64,000 nt of DNA from Nocardiopsis quinghaiensis (GTDB lineage Bacteria; Actinomycetota; Actinomycetes; Streptosporangiales; Streptosporangiaceae): contig NZ_VWVU01000003.1 in NCBI RefSeq assembly GCF_008638365.1, positions 1 to 64,000 of the forward strand, written 5' to 3'. A model generated the notes under the pieces. That model was not told where the DNA came from. It searched no databases and saw only the letters and a list, made by a program, of their open reading frames with translations. Within the stretch, counting starts at the first letter, position 1, and each line of letters starts with the position of its first letter. Both the position numbers and the translations under genes were made by a program. This document shows positions 35,579 through 43,917 of this stretch, piece after piece.

Positions 35579-36508
35579 TCAGTTGGCCGCCTCCGCGTGC
35601 CTGGGCAGTACCGCGACGGGCACCGTGGCGCCGTGCAGGACGCCCTGGCTGACCGAGCCCAGCAACATGCCGCGGACGCCGCCCCTGCCCCGCGAGCCGA
35701 TGACGATCAGGTCGGCCTCGGCGCCCGCCTCCACCAGCGCCTCCACCGGGGCGTGCCGGGTGCGCACGGCGCTGACGTCCACACCCTCGGTGGCGTCGTC
35801 CACGACCTCGGCCAGGACCCCGGACACCAGTTCCTCGGAGTGGCGCTCCAGCAGGTCGTCGGGCGGGGCCCACCCCGAGGCGGTCAGGGACCCGGTGTCG
35901 AAGGGCAGCGGAACGTCCCAGCTGTGCACCACCACGACCGAGGAGCCCTCGTGCGTCGCGGCCCGGTGCATCGCGAAGTCCAGGGCGTTCCGGGAGTCCA
36001 CCGAGCCGTCCACGCCGACCACGATCCGCTCCGGCCCCGGGTGCGGGATGGAGCGTTCCCGGTGGTGGGGGACGACCACCACCGGGCACTCCGCCCTGGC
36101 GGCCAGCCGTACCCCGGACGAACCCGCCAGCGCCGCGCGCACCGAGCCCAGCCCGCGCGAGCCCACGACCACCATGTCCCTCCGTCCGGTGCGGAGCATC
36201 AGCGCCAGCGACGGCTCCTCCAGGGCCAGTTCCGTCTCCACCCTCACCCCGGGCCGCAGCTCACGCGCGTGCTCGGCGGACTCGTCCAGGAAACGGCGGC
36301 CCTGCTCGGCGATCTCGCGCGAGGGATGGAAGCGGGTGGGGGTGGTGTGGACCGACGCCACCAGCGGCATGGACAGGGCGTGCACGACGTACAGTGGCAC
36401 CCCCCTGTGCTCGGCCTCGGCGGCCGCCCACTCCAGCGCGCGGCGTGCCGACTCCGATCCGTCGACGCCCACCGCGACCTTGGGGGAGGGTGTTCGTTCG
36501 TCAGCCAT
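35579..36508 (-). CDS. Tandem universal stress protein
   Basis: 309 residues with two UspA domains. Domain 1 (~10-145): KVAVGVDGSESARRALEWA and VVVGSRGLGSVRAALAGSSGVRLA. Domain 2 (~160-300): RIVVGVDGSVDSRNALDFA and IVIGSRGRGGVRGMLLGSVSQGVL. Both carry the GxxG(x9)GS nucleotide-binding pattern, so ATP binding is likely. Start ATG 36508. It converges on arsC, but nothing ties it to arsenic. Confidence 0.93.
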   Translation of the reverse strand: MADERTPSPKVAVGVDGSESARRALEWAAAEAEHRGVPLYVVHALSMPLVASVHTTPTRFHPSREIAEQGRRFLDESAEHARELRPGVRVETELALEEPSLALMLRTGRRDMVVVGSRGLGSVRAALAGSSGVRLAARAECPVVVVPHHRERSIPHPGPERIVVGVDGSVDSRNALDFAMHRAATHEGSSVVVVHSWDVPLPFDTGSLTASGWAPPDDLLERHSEELVSGVLAEVVDDATEGVDVSAVRTRHAPVEALVEAGAEADLIVIGSRGRGGVRGMLLGSVSQGVLHGATVPVAVLPRHAEAAN

Positions 36509-36863
36509 GTCCTGCCTCTCGTCCGGCGAAGGTGCGTTCCGCGGATACGCGGATACGCGGATACGCGGAGGCCGGGAGGCCCCCGCGCCGCCGGGGCCCG
36601 TACGTGCTCCCGGCGGTACGGCGCGGGCGACGCCCTTCCCTGCGCTCCTTCCCCCCGGTACCCGGCTCACCTGGAGGGCAGTCGTGACGGAGCCTCCGAG
36701 TTCGTGCTTCCGGTCCCCTGTCCCCGGGACCGACCCGCGTCCCGTCCGCCCCGCCGCGGCTGGGGCCGTGCCGGGGGACGGGCCCCACCGCCCGTGCCGG
36801 CCCGCACCGACTGAACCGGACCGGTCCGAACCGGCCCGAGCCCGGGAGGGGCGGCGACCGGGA
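36509..36863. other. Intergenic region with a short tandem repeat
   Basis: 355 bases with no supported gene, upstream of the stress protein and downstream of the metal ATPase. The only structure I see is the 8-bp repeat at 36541. Confidence 0.5.
36541..36569. repeat. 8-bp tandem repeat
   Basis: gcggatac occurs three times in a row (36541-36564), followed by a partial fourth unit gcgga, 33 bases upstream of the stress-protein start. It could be a set of regulator half-sites or a slippage tract. Confidence 0.8.
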
Positions 36864-38780
36864 TCACCGCGTCCAGGCACGGGCGCGCAGCAGCCGCAGA
36901 CCGTTGAGGGCGACGACCACGGTGGAGCCCTCGTGCCCCGCGACGGCCAGGGCCAGTGGAAGGGTGGCGACCAGGTCCCAGGTGACCAGGACGGCGATGA
37001 ACGCCGCCGCGACGCACAGGTTGGCGACCACGAACCGACGGGCGCGCCGCGACAGCGCGATCAGCCGGGGCAGGGTCGTCAGGTCGTCGCGGACGATGAC
37101 GGCGTCGGCGGTGTCCAGGGCCAGGTCCGAGCCGCGTCGGCCCATGGCCACCCCGGTGGTGGCCGCGGCCATGGCGGGGGCGTCGTTGACGCCGTCGCCG
37201 ACCAGCAGCACCCGAGTTCCCCCCTGTTCCAGATCCCGCACCAGGGCGGACTTGTCCTGAGGCAGCAGGTCGGCGTGTACCCGTGGGATACCGGTGGCGG
37301 CGGCCACGTGCGCGGCGGTGGCCGCGTTGTCGCCGGTCAGCAGCAGTACCGGCGCTGGGGTGAGGGCGTCCACCGCGGCCACGGCGCCGCGGGCCTCGGG
37401 GCGCGGGGCGTCGGACAGGGTGATGCCGCCCAGCACCCGTCCGTCCGCCGTCACGGTGACCCGGGTGCCCACCGGTCCGTCTGGGTCGGCGGCGGCCCGT
37501 TCGACCCGCACTCCGCGGCCGTCGACGGTGGCGCGGACCCCGAGGCCGGGCAGCGAGGCGAAGTCCTCCGTCCGGGCCCGGGACGCGTCCAGCCCCCGCT
37601 CCCCGGCCGCGGCCAGGACGGCGCGCGCGAGCGGGTGCTCGCTGTAGCGCTCGACCGCCGCGGCCAGGAGGAGCACCTCGTCGGCGCCGTGCCCGGGTTC
37701 GGGAGCCACCGCGGTCACCCGTGGGACACCCCGGGTGAGGGTGCCGGTCTTGTCGAAGGCCACCGCCTGGGTCCGCCCGATCTGTTCCATGACGGTGGCG
37801 GACTTGACCAGGACGCCGTGGCGTCCGGCGTTGGCGATCGCGGCCAGCAGCGGCGGCATGGTGGAGAGCACCACCGCGCACGGCGAGGCCACGATCATGA
37901 ACACGATCGCGCGCAGCAGCGCCTCCTCGAAGCCCTGGCCCAGCAGCAGGGGGACGCCCAGCACGAGCAGTGTGGCCACGACGACGGCGGCCGAGTAGCG
38001 CTGCTCGACCCTCTCGATGAACAGCTGGGTCCTGGCCTTGGTGGCCGAGGCCTCCTCGACCAGGGCCACGATGCGCGCGACCACCGACTCCCGCGCCTCC
38101 CGGTCGACCCGGACCCGCAGCGCGCCGGTGCCGTTGATGGTGCCCGAGAGCACCTCGTCGCCGGGCTCGCGCGGGACGGGGACCGACTCCCCGGTGATGG
38201 CCTGCCGGTCCACCTCGCTCACGCCCTCGACCACGGTGCCGTCGGCGCCCACGCGCTCGCCCGGCCGGACCAGGACCGTGTCGCCGACCCGGAGCTCGGT
38301 GGTGTCGACGTCCTCCTCGCGCTCGCCGTCGGGGGCGGCGGTCAGGCGCACGGCCCGTTCGGGGGCCAGGGTGAGCAGGGCGCTGACGGAGTCGGCGGTG
38401 CGCTGGGTGACCACGGCCTCCAGCGCGCCGGAGGTGGCGAAGATGACGATGAGCAGGGCACCGTCGAAGACCTGGCCGATGGAGGCGGCGGCGACGGCGG
38501 CCACGATCATCAGCAGGTCCACGTCCAGGGTCCGCTCCCGGGCGGCGCGCAGGCCGGACAGGGCGGGTTCCCACCCTCCCGTGGCGTAGCAGGCCAGGTA
38601 CAGGCCCCACCACAGCCACGCGGGTGCGCCCAGGAACTGGGCGGCCCACCCGGCCAGGAACAGGGCCAGCGCGGCGGCGGCCCAGCGCACCTCGCCGAGG
38701 CGCGTCCCCGTGGCTACCAGGGAAGGGGGAGGCGGCTGGGCGCGTTCGGCGGGGACCGGCGGGGCGGTGTTGGCGGTCAC
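36864..38780 (-). CDS. P1B-4-type heavy-metal-translocating P-type ATPase
   Basis: 638 residues, no N-terminal metal-binding HMA domain. Membrane helices at ~30-130, actuator TGES in DRQAITGESVP (~200), TM6 metal motif SPC in VASPCAVVLSTMP (~310), phosphorylation site DKTGT in VAFDKTGTLTRG (~352), P-domain GDGVNDAPAM (~555). TM8 reads AGHEGSTVVVALNGLRLL, close to the HEGGT motif. SPC plus HEG(G/S)T defines subgroup P1B-4 (CoaT, CtpD and relatives), so export of Co2+, Ni2+, Fe2+ or Zn2+ is likely. Start overlaps the stop of the SmtB-type regulator by four bases. Confidence 0.93.
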   Translation of the reverse strand: MTANTAPPVPAERAQPPPPSLVATGTRLGEVRWAAAALALFLAGWAAQFLGAPAWLWWGLYLACYATGGWEPALSGLRAARERTLDVDLLMIVAAVAAASIGQVFDGALLIVIFATSGALEAVVTQRTADSVSALLTLAPERAVRLTAAPDGEREEDVDTTELRVGDTVLVRPGERVGADGTVVEGVSEVDRQAITGESVPVPREPGDEVLSGTINGTGALRVRVDREARESVVARIVALVEEASATKARTQLFIERVEQRYSAAVVVATLLVLGVPLLLGQGFEEALLRAIVFMIVASPCAVVLSTMPPLLAAIANAGRHGVLVKSATVMEQIGRTQAVAFDKTGTLTRGVPRVTAVAPEPGHGADEVLLLAAAVERYSEHPLARAVLAAAGERGLDASRARTEDFASLPGLGVRATVDGRGVRVERAAADPDGPVGTRVTVTADGRVLGGITLSDAPRPEARGAVAAVDALTPAPVLLLTGDNAATAAHVAAATGIPRVHADLLPQDKSALVRDLEQGGTRVLLVGDGVNDAPAMAAATTGVAMGRRGSDLALDTADAVIVRDDLTTLPRLIALSRRARRFVVANLCVAAAFIAVLVTWDLVATLPLALAVAGHEGSTVVVALNGLRLLRARAWTR

Positions 38781-39166
38781 ACGTCACCGCCCCGTGTGCG
38801 TTCGGCCGGCGGCGCGACGTTGGCGCGGTGGTGGGCGGGTTCCACGTCCAGGACGTGTTCGGCCTGGTGGACGGCGTCGGCCACCAGCTGGCGGGCGTGC
38901 TCGTTGGCCAGGCTGTAGTACATCCGGTTGCCCTCCCGGCGGCACGCCACCACCCGGCCCATGCGGAGCTTGGCCAGGTGCTGGGAGACCGAGGGGCCGG
39001 GCTTGGCGAGGCGGTCGGCCAGCTCGTTGACGGACAGCTCGCCTCCGCGCAGGGCGAGGATGATCCGGACCCGGGTGGCGTCGGCCAGCAGGGTGAGGAT
39101 CTCCACGGCGTACTCGACGTAGGGGCTGTTCTCGTCGAGTCCGCATTTTCTACTAGCTGCATCCAT
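38777..39166 (-). CDS. ArsR/SmtB-family metal sensor (KmtR-like)
   Basis: 129 residues from ATG 39166. LADATRVRIILALRGGELSVNELADRLAKPGPSVSQHLAKLRMGRVVACRREGNRMYYSL is the winged helix (about residues 29-88). The C-terminal helix contains NEHARQLVADAVHQAEHVLDVEPAHH, a His/Glu/Asp-rich alpha-5 site resembling the KmtR/NmtR Ni/Co site. Cotranscribed with the ATPase, so it is probably its metal-released repressor. Confidence 0.9.
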   Translation of the reverse strand: MDAASRKCGLDENSPYVEYAVEILTLLADATRVRIILALRGGELSVNELADRLAKPGPSVSQHLAKLRMGRVVACRREGNRMYYSLANEHARQLVADAVHQAEHVLDVEPAHHRANVAPPAERTRGGDV

Positions 39167-39169
39167 ACG

Positions 39170-39184
39170 CAGATAGTAGATCTG
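39170..39184 (-). promoter_or_regulatory. Probable SmtB-type operator
   Basis: cagat-agtag-atctg inverted repeat directly before the regulator's ATG at 39166. The position fits autorepression. Confidence 0.5.
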
Positions 39185-39235
39185 GGTGGCCGGGAGGGGC
39201 AAGGCCGGGTGCGTCCGGGAACGCTGCTGTGCCGT

Positions 39236-40255
39236 TCACCCCTGCCTCGGCGCCGGTCCGGTGGACTCACGCCAGACGATCCTGTTGAGCGGTGCGTCCG
39301 AGGCCTCCGGCACGGTGCCCCGGATCGCGGCGACCAGGCGCCGCATGGCGTCGCCGCCCAGCCGTTCGCGGTCGACGTCGACCGTCGTGAGCGCCGGTGA
39401 GAGGTACGCGCCCACCGGATTGTCGTCCCAGCCCGTCACGCTGAGGTCCCCCGGAACGCTCCAGCCGCGGTCGAGGGCCCCGCGCACCACACCGGCGGCG
39501 ACCACGTCGTTCGCCGCGATGACGGCGGTGACGCCGCTTCCCTCCGGCAGGGAGCGCACGGCCTCGCGGCCGGACTCGGCCGACCAGTCCCCCTCGACCA
39601 CGCCGTGGGACTCCAGGCCGAGGCTTTCGATCGTGGTCACGTACGTCTGCCTGCGCCCTCGGGCCGAGGCGAACTCCGGGGAGCCCGAGACGTGGAGGAA
39701 GCGTCGGTGGCCGGCCCCGGCCAGGCCCTCGACGAGGTCGGCCACGACCGAACCGTCGGCGAGCCCGCCGATGCCGCGCATGTCGTCGTCGAAGTCGGCG
39801 GAGACGACGACGGGGGCGCCCGCGCCTGGTCCCCGGTCACCGCCGGGAGCGAGCGGAGCCAGGGAGAGGACGCCCTCCACCTGCCCCGAGCCGGCGAGTT
39901 CGAGCGTGCGTTCGCCCCGGGCCCCGGGGCCGCCGTCCACGCTCAGGACCTCGACCACGAAACCCTCCGCGCGAGCGACGGCGATGGCGCCGGCGAGCGT
40001 CCGGTCCGGACTGAAGGAGCTCACGCTGGGCAGCAGGATCGCCAGGCGCCCGGTCCGCCGTGTGCGCATCGACCGCGCGATGAGGTTGGGCCGGTAGTCG
40101 AGCTCCCTGATCGCGGCGTCGACCCGGGCCCTGGTCGACTCCTTGAGCCCTCCGTTGAAACGGAGGTAGCGCGAGACCGTCTGGTGGGAGACCCCCGCGA
40201 CGCGGGCGACCTCCTTGATGGTCGGCCGTCGCTGCGGTGTGTCGGACGTTGCCAT
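39236..40255 (-). CDS. LacI-family transcriptional repressor
   Basis: 339 residues from ATG 40255, after GAGAGGG. N-terminal LacI HTH TIKEVARVAGVSHQTVSRYL with hinge YRPNLIARSMRTRRTG. The rest is a periplasmic-binding-protein-like sensor domain (VEGVLSLAPL, VIAANDVVAAGVVRGAL, LSVTGWDDNPVGAYLSPALTTVDV). Divergent from the sugar-type operon at 40363, with two identical operators between them. The effector is probably a carbohydrate related to the operon's substrate. Confidence 0.94.
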   Translation of the reverse strand: MATSDTPQRRPTIKEVARVAGVSHQTVSRYLRFNGGLKESTRARVDAAIRELDYRPNLIARSMRTRRTGRLAILLPSVSSFSPDRTLAGAIAVARAEGFVVEVLSVDGGPGARGERTLELAGSGQVEGVLSLAPLAPGGDRGPGAGAPVVVSADFDDDMRGIGGLADGSVVADLVEGLAGAGHRRFLHVSGSPEFASARGRRQTYVTTIESLGLESHGVVEGDWSAESGREAVRSLPEGSGVTAVIAANDVVAAGVVRGALDRGWSVPGDLSVTGWDDNPVGAYLSPALTTVDVDRERLGGDAMRRLVAAIRGTVPEASDAPLNRIVWRESTGPAPRQG

Positions 40256-40296
40256 CGGACCCTCTCTCGTACGCGGAAGCACCCTTGACCCAGAGT

Positions 40297-40343
40297 GTGA
40301 ACGTTCACTATCTTAGGCCCCGCCACAGATAGTGAACGTTCAC
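40297..40343. promoter_or_regulatory. Double LacI operator inside a 17-bp inverted repeat
   Basis: The 12-bp palindrome gtgaacgttcac occurs at 40297-40308 and 40332-40343. Each copy is extended so that 17-bp arms (40297-40313 and 40327-40343) are perfect inverted repeats around 13 bases. The palindrome centres are 35 bases apart. The sequence has the central CG of LacI-family operators. Confidence 0.85.
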
Positions 40344-40362
40344 TTTTTTCGAGTCCCCAGGG

Positions 40363-41502
40363 GTGCCCGTGTCCGAACCCAGTCCCCCGATCCGTGTGGC
40401 CGTCGTCGGCAGCGGCGGAATCGCCAGGGGCGTCCACCTTCCCGCGCTGGCCGACATGGGCGACCGGGTCGATGTCACCGCCCTGGTCGACCTCGACGAG
40501 GCGCTCGTGGAGGCGACCGCGGCTGAATGGGGTGTCCGGGGCCGGTACACCGACGTCGGGGCCATGCTCGCCGCCGAGCGGCCCGGCCTCGTGATCGTGT
40601 GCACCCCGCCCGCCGCGCACAAGGACACGGTGACCGCGAGCCTGGACGCCGGTGCCTGGGTGTGGTGCGAGAAGCCGCCGACCCTCTCACTCGCCGAGTA
40701 CGACCGGATCCGCGCCCACGAGGGCGAGCACGGCCCCTTCGCCAGCTACGTGTTCCAGCACCGGTTCGGTTCGGGTGCCGAGCGCCTGCGCCGCCACCTC
40801 TCGGAGGGCACGCTCGGACGTCCGCTCGTGGGCGTGTGCAACACCCTCTGGTACCGGGACGCGGAGTACTTCGAGGCCCCCTGGCGCGGTCGGTGGGACA
40901 CCGAGGGCGGAGGCCCGAGCATGGGGCACGGCATCCACCAGATGGACCTCATGCTCTCGCTGCTCGGCGACTGGACCGAGGTCACGTCCGTGATGTCCAC
41001 GACCGCGCGGTCCATCGAGACGGAGGACGTGTCGATGGCGATCGTGCGCTGCGAGTCGGGCGCGACCGTCTCCATGGCCAACAGCCTGCTCTCACCGCGG
41101 GAGACCAGCTACCTGCGCTTCGACTTCGAGAACGCCACGGTCGAGTTGGAGCACCTCTACGGCTACGACAACGCGCACTGGCGCTGGACGCCGGCACCGC
41201 ACGCCGACGCGGAGGCGGCCGCCTCCTGGCAGCCGGAGGAGAACGTGCCGAGTTCGCACAAGGCCCAGCTCAGATCGCTGCTCGACGCGATGGAACGCCG
41301 TGAGCGCCCCCGTGCCAGCGGCCACGACGGACGGCGCGCGCTCGAACTCGTCGCCGGGATGTACCAGTCCGCCGTACTCGGCGGGACGGTACGGCGACGG
41401 GACCTGACCCCCGCCAGCGGTTTCTACCACTCCATGTACGGGGGCGACGCACGAGCCGCAGCGTCCGTCCTCACCCGAAGGGAGCCGAGCACCGGTGTCT
41501 GA
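40363..41502 (+). CDS. Gfo/Idh/MocA-family oxidoreductase
   Basis: 379 residues, GTG 40363 (another GTG at 40369), only 20 bases after the second operator. N-terminal NAD(P) Rossmann fold (IRVAVVGSGGIARGVHLPAL; VIVCTPPAAHKDTVTASLDAGAWVWCEKPPTLSLAEYDRI, with the conserved EKP). The C-terminal substrate domain has GGGPSMGHGIHQMDLMLSLLGD (the family His). Catalyses NAD(P)-linked oxidation or reduction of a sugar or cyclitol, substrate unknown. First gene of a three-gene operon. Confidence 0.92.
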   Translation: MPVSEPSPPIRVAVVGSGGIARGVHLPALADMGDRVDVTALVDLDEALVEATAAEWGVRGRYTDVGAMLAAERPGLVIVCTPPAAHKDTVTASLDAGAWVWCEKPPTLSLAEYDRIRAHEGEHGPFASYVFQHRFGSGAERLRRHLSEGTLGRPLVGVCNTLWYRDAEYFEAPWRGRWDTEGGGPSMGHGIHQMDLMLSLLGDWTEVTSVMSTTARSIETEDVSMAIVRCESGATVSMANSLLSPRETSYLRFDFENATVELEHLYGYDNAHWRWTPAPHADAEAAASWQPEENVPSSHKAQLRSLLDAMERRERPRASGHDGRRALELVAGMYQSAVLGGTVRRRDLTPASGFYHSMYGGDARAAASVLTRREPSTGV

Positions 41503-42400
41503 GAAACCCACCCTGTCCAGAGGCGACGACGCGCTCACCGTCACGGTGGACGGTACCGAGATCGCGCGCTACGTACTGAGGCCCGACGCTCCGGCCGTCG
41601 AAGCCCCCAAACCCTTCCTGCACCCGCTGCGCACGCTCAGCGGTGCACCGCTGAGCGCCACACGGCCGTGGGACCACCGCTGGCACAAGGGCCTGCAGAT
41701 GACCTGGTCCCACGTCAGCGGGCAGAACTTCTGGGGCGGTCCGACCTACGTACACGGCAGCGGCTACGAGTGGCTCGACAACGTCGGCTCCATCCGCCAC
41801 GAGCACTTCGAGGACGTCGGCGAACGCGACGACGAGGTCTCCCTCACCGAGCGCCTCAGCTGGTGGACCCCGGACGGTGAGCGGTGGATCGCCGAGGCCC
41901 GCACGCACCGGTTCCACTCCGTCGACCCCGGCCGCGGGCTGTGGGCGCTCGACTTCGCGACCTCGCTGACCAACGTGCGGGGCGAGACGCTCGAACTGGG
42001 CAGTCCCACCACCGCGGGCCGCGACGCCGCGGGCTACACCGGACTGTTCTGGCGCGGCCCGCGGTCGTGGACCGGAGGCGACGTGCTCAGCTCGACCGGA
42101 CGCACCGGCGCGGAGGTCATGGGCACCCGGGCGGACTGGATCGCCTTCACCGGGCGGCACGACGAGATCGACGGCGGAGCGACCATCCTCTGCTTCGCCG
42201 GTACGACCAGCGGATCGACGCCGGTCAAGTGGTTCGTGCGCTCGGAGCCCTTCCCCGTGTTCAGCCCCTCGCCGTCCTTCGACGAGACGGTCACCCTCGA
42301 TCCGGACGACGTCCTCAAGCTCCGGCACCGGCTGGTGTTCGTCGACCGGATGTGCGCCACCGAGGAGATCGAGGCACTCGCCGGGGAGTACACGCCATGA
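41495..42400 (+). CDS. DUF6807 (PmoA-type) protein
   Basis: 301 residues, GTG 41495 overlapping the oxidoreductase stop by eight bases. Conserved blocks: KPFLHPLRTLSGAPLSATRPWDHRWHKGLQMTWSHVSGQNFWGG (about residues 33-76, with HRWHKG) and TAGRDAAGYTGLFWRGPRSW. The family is often annotated PmoA from an early methane-monooxygenase clone but has no membrane helices and is not a monooxygenase subunit. It typically neighbours Gfo/Idh/MocA enzymes, as here. Function unknown. Confidence 0.85.
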   Translation: MSEKPTLSRGDDALTVTVDGTEIARYVLRPDAPAVEAPKPFLHPLRTLSGAPLSATRPWDHRWHKGLQMTWSHVSGQNFWGGPTYVHGSGYEWLDNVGSIRHEHFEDVGERDDEVSLTERLSWWTPDGERWIAEARTHRFHSVDPGRGLWALDFATSLTNVRGETLELGSPTTAGRDAAGYTGLFWRGPRSWTGGDVLSSTGRTGAEVMGTRADWIAFTGRHDEIDGGATILCFAGTTSGSTPVKWFVRSEPFPVFSPSPSFDETVTLDPDDVLKLRHRLVFVDRMCATEEIEALAGEYTP

Positions 42401-43143
42401 GGACACCCCGCTTCCCCGGAGGCACCGCCGTCAGCAACCTCCAGGTCTACGACCGGCAGGCCCCGGACGGTCTGCACGGCGGCACACCGCACGTGCACAC
42501 CGCGTCGTCGGAGGCCTACGTCGTGGTCGCCGGGAGCGGAGAGGTGCACACCATCACCCCGGACGGTGTCGCGGCCGACGCGCTGGCGGTCGGTACCGTC
42601 CTGTGGTTCGGTCCGGGCACCGTGCACCGCCTGGTCAACCACGGAGGGCTCGAGATCACCGTGGTCATGCAGAACTCCGGGCTTCCGGAGGCGGGCGACG
42701 CGGTCTTCACCTTCCCACGTGAGGTGATGGCCGACCGCGCCGCCTACGAGGCCGCCGCCCACCTGTCCCAGGACGCCTCCGAGGAGGAGCGCGCCCGCCG
42801 GGCCGCGACCCGCCGCGACCTGGCCGTGGAGGGTTACCTGGAACTCGTCGAGTCGGTGGGGGAGGACGGCGGGGCGGCCCTGCGGGAGTTCCACCGGCTC
42901 GCGGCGGAGGTGGTCCGCCCCCGTGTGGGGGAGTGGCGGGAGATCTGGCGCGAGAACGTGGAACAGGAGCTGGAGCTGACCCGGCGGCAGTTCGCGTCGC
43001 TGGCCCGGGGCGATCCCGGCGTCATGCACGAGGCGGCCCTGGCGCGTACCGAACCGCTGCCCGGACCACGGCGCTTCGGTATGTGCGGGCGGTTGCGCAA
43101 GTGGCGGCCGAAGGCCGACCCGCCAGGCGGAGGAGGGGGATAG
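42397..43143 (+). CDS. Cupin-domain protein
   Basis: 248 residues, ATG overlapping the DUF6807 stop. Cupin motif 1 is GGTPHVHTASSEAYVVVAGSGEVHTI (G(x)5HxH...E). Motif 2 is GTVLWFGPGTVHRLVNHGGLEITVVMQNSG. The metal-ligand His and Glu are present. A helical C-terminal half (~110-220) and a basic tail are extra to a minimal cupin. Probably an isomerase- or epimerase-like partner in the same sugar pathway (inference). Confidence 0.87.
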   Translation: MRTPRFPGGTAVSNLQVYDRQAPDGLHGGTPHVHTASSEAYVVVAGSGEVHTITPDGVAADALAVGTVLWFGPGTVHRLVNHGGLEITVVMQNSGLPEAGDAVFTFPREVMADRAAYEAAAHLSQDASEEERARRAATRRDLAVEGYLELVESVGEDGGAALREFHRLAAEVVRPRVGEWREIWRENVEQELELTRRQFASLARGDPGVMHEAALARTEPLPGPRRFGMCGRLRKWRPKADPPGGGGG

Positions 43144-43158
43144 GCGATTCGGACCCGG

Positions 43159-43196
43159 TCGGTCCGCCCGGGCGGGGGACCGCGCGGGCGGACCGA
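43159..43196 (+). terminator. Hairpin terminator of the LacI-controlled operon
   Basis: 12-bp perfect stem (tcggtccgcccg at 43159-43170, complement at 43185-43196), 14-base loop, 15 bases after the cupin stop. Between here and 43400 I see nothing else. Confidence 0.75.
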
Positions 43197-43400
43197 GGTT
43201 CCGTGGCACGTGGGGCCCCGCGCGCGGCCAGCCTGCGTCGGTGTGCCGGAGATGGCGTGGGAGGCGGCCGAGAGGACCGCGTAACCGGTGCTTCGCGACT
43301 CCGGGCAGACCAGCGAGGCGTGGGCAGGCCCCCGGTTCCAGGCCGACCTCCTCGGTAGGGACGTCGCTGATCCGCGATGGTACGGGGATGTGAGCCGAGG

Positions 43401-43589
43401 GTTTTGTGGTGTGCCGGGCAGGGATCGAACCTGCGGTCATCGGATGAGAAGTCCGGCGCTTTGGTGTCTCTACGTGCCGCAGGGTGCCGTTTCGTCTCTA
43501 TCCATCCGATCACTGCTGTCGTTTCGTGTCGAGAGGTGCCGCCCGGTGTCGTGCCAGTGCGGAACCGCGGAGCACGAACGGAGCACACA
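43401..43589 (-). repeat. Left boundary repeat of an integrative element, with a tRNA 3'-end fragment
   Basis: 43407-43451 read on the minus strand gives an anticodon-arm 3' part, a T arm (GCAGG-TTCGATC-CCTGC) and a CCA end, but no 5' tRNA half. 43505-43589 is an 85-bp segment repeated at 48804-48888 with four differences. The tRNA-like part also matches the second repeat over most of its length. 43452-43504 is extra compared with the right copy. A typical att arrangement. Confidence 0.75.
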
Positions 43590-43609
43590 CCGGTCACCAT
43601 GTTGGGCGG

Positions 43610-43762
43610 CGGCTCCCCGTAGGCGAACCACCCGTAGGTTTCGTCGCCGCTGGACGGAGCCCACCAGCCCGCCCCGCACGGCCGGCCGGGGACCAACCCG
43701 AGGGCCCCGCCACCGGCGATCAAAGCGATGGCCACCGTGCGGATGATCTGGACGGGGGACAC
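43610..43762 (-). pseudogene. Small membrane protein gene truncated at the att junction
   Basis: GTG 43762 follows a strong GAGGAGAG ribosome site. It encodes MSPVQIIRTVAIALIAGGGALGLVPG, CGAGWWAPSS and GDETYGWFAYGEPPP, one hydrophobic helix and a short extracytoplasmic part. Beyond about 43610 the frame runs into the att repeat and the tRNA fragment, so the natural C terminus is lost. Small proteins of this kind are common in actinobacterial genomes; no function known. Confidence 0.5.
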
Positions 43763-43917
43763 GGATCTCTCCTCAGCGCAGGGGGTTTCCACGTTCGACG
43801 CCCCACCCACTCCCCGGTTGCCGCCACGTACGTCGATCTCAGGTCCAGTGGCCGCGACTGCGGTGCGAAGCACATCAGCAGGCCGGTTCGGGGCTTCTTC
43901 TGACAGACTGGGGCGTC

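Noticed and set aside
36541..36569. CRISPR array
   Set aside because: Repeat units are 8 bp with no spacers and no cas genes nearby.
35554..38918. Very long plus-strand frame running from arsC through the stress-protein and metal-ATPase genes
   Set aside because: Composition is antisense-like and it crosses two well-supported minus-strand genes.
43407..43451. Complete tRNA gene
   Set aside because: The T arm and CCA end are present but no D arm or 5' acceptor strand follows; only a fragment.
43377..43622. Frame translating as GQGSNLRSSDEK and a similar one at 48754 (RQDSNLRPSDEK)
   Set aside because: These are translations of tRNA 3' ends, a well-known kind of spurious protein; treated as att/tRNA fragments instead.
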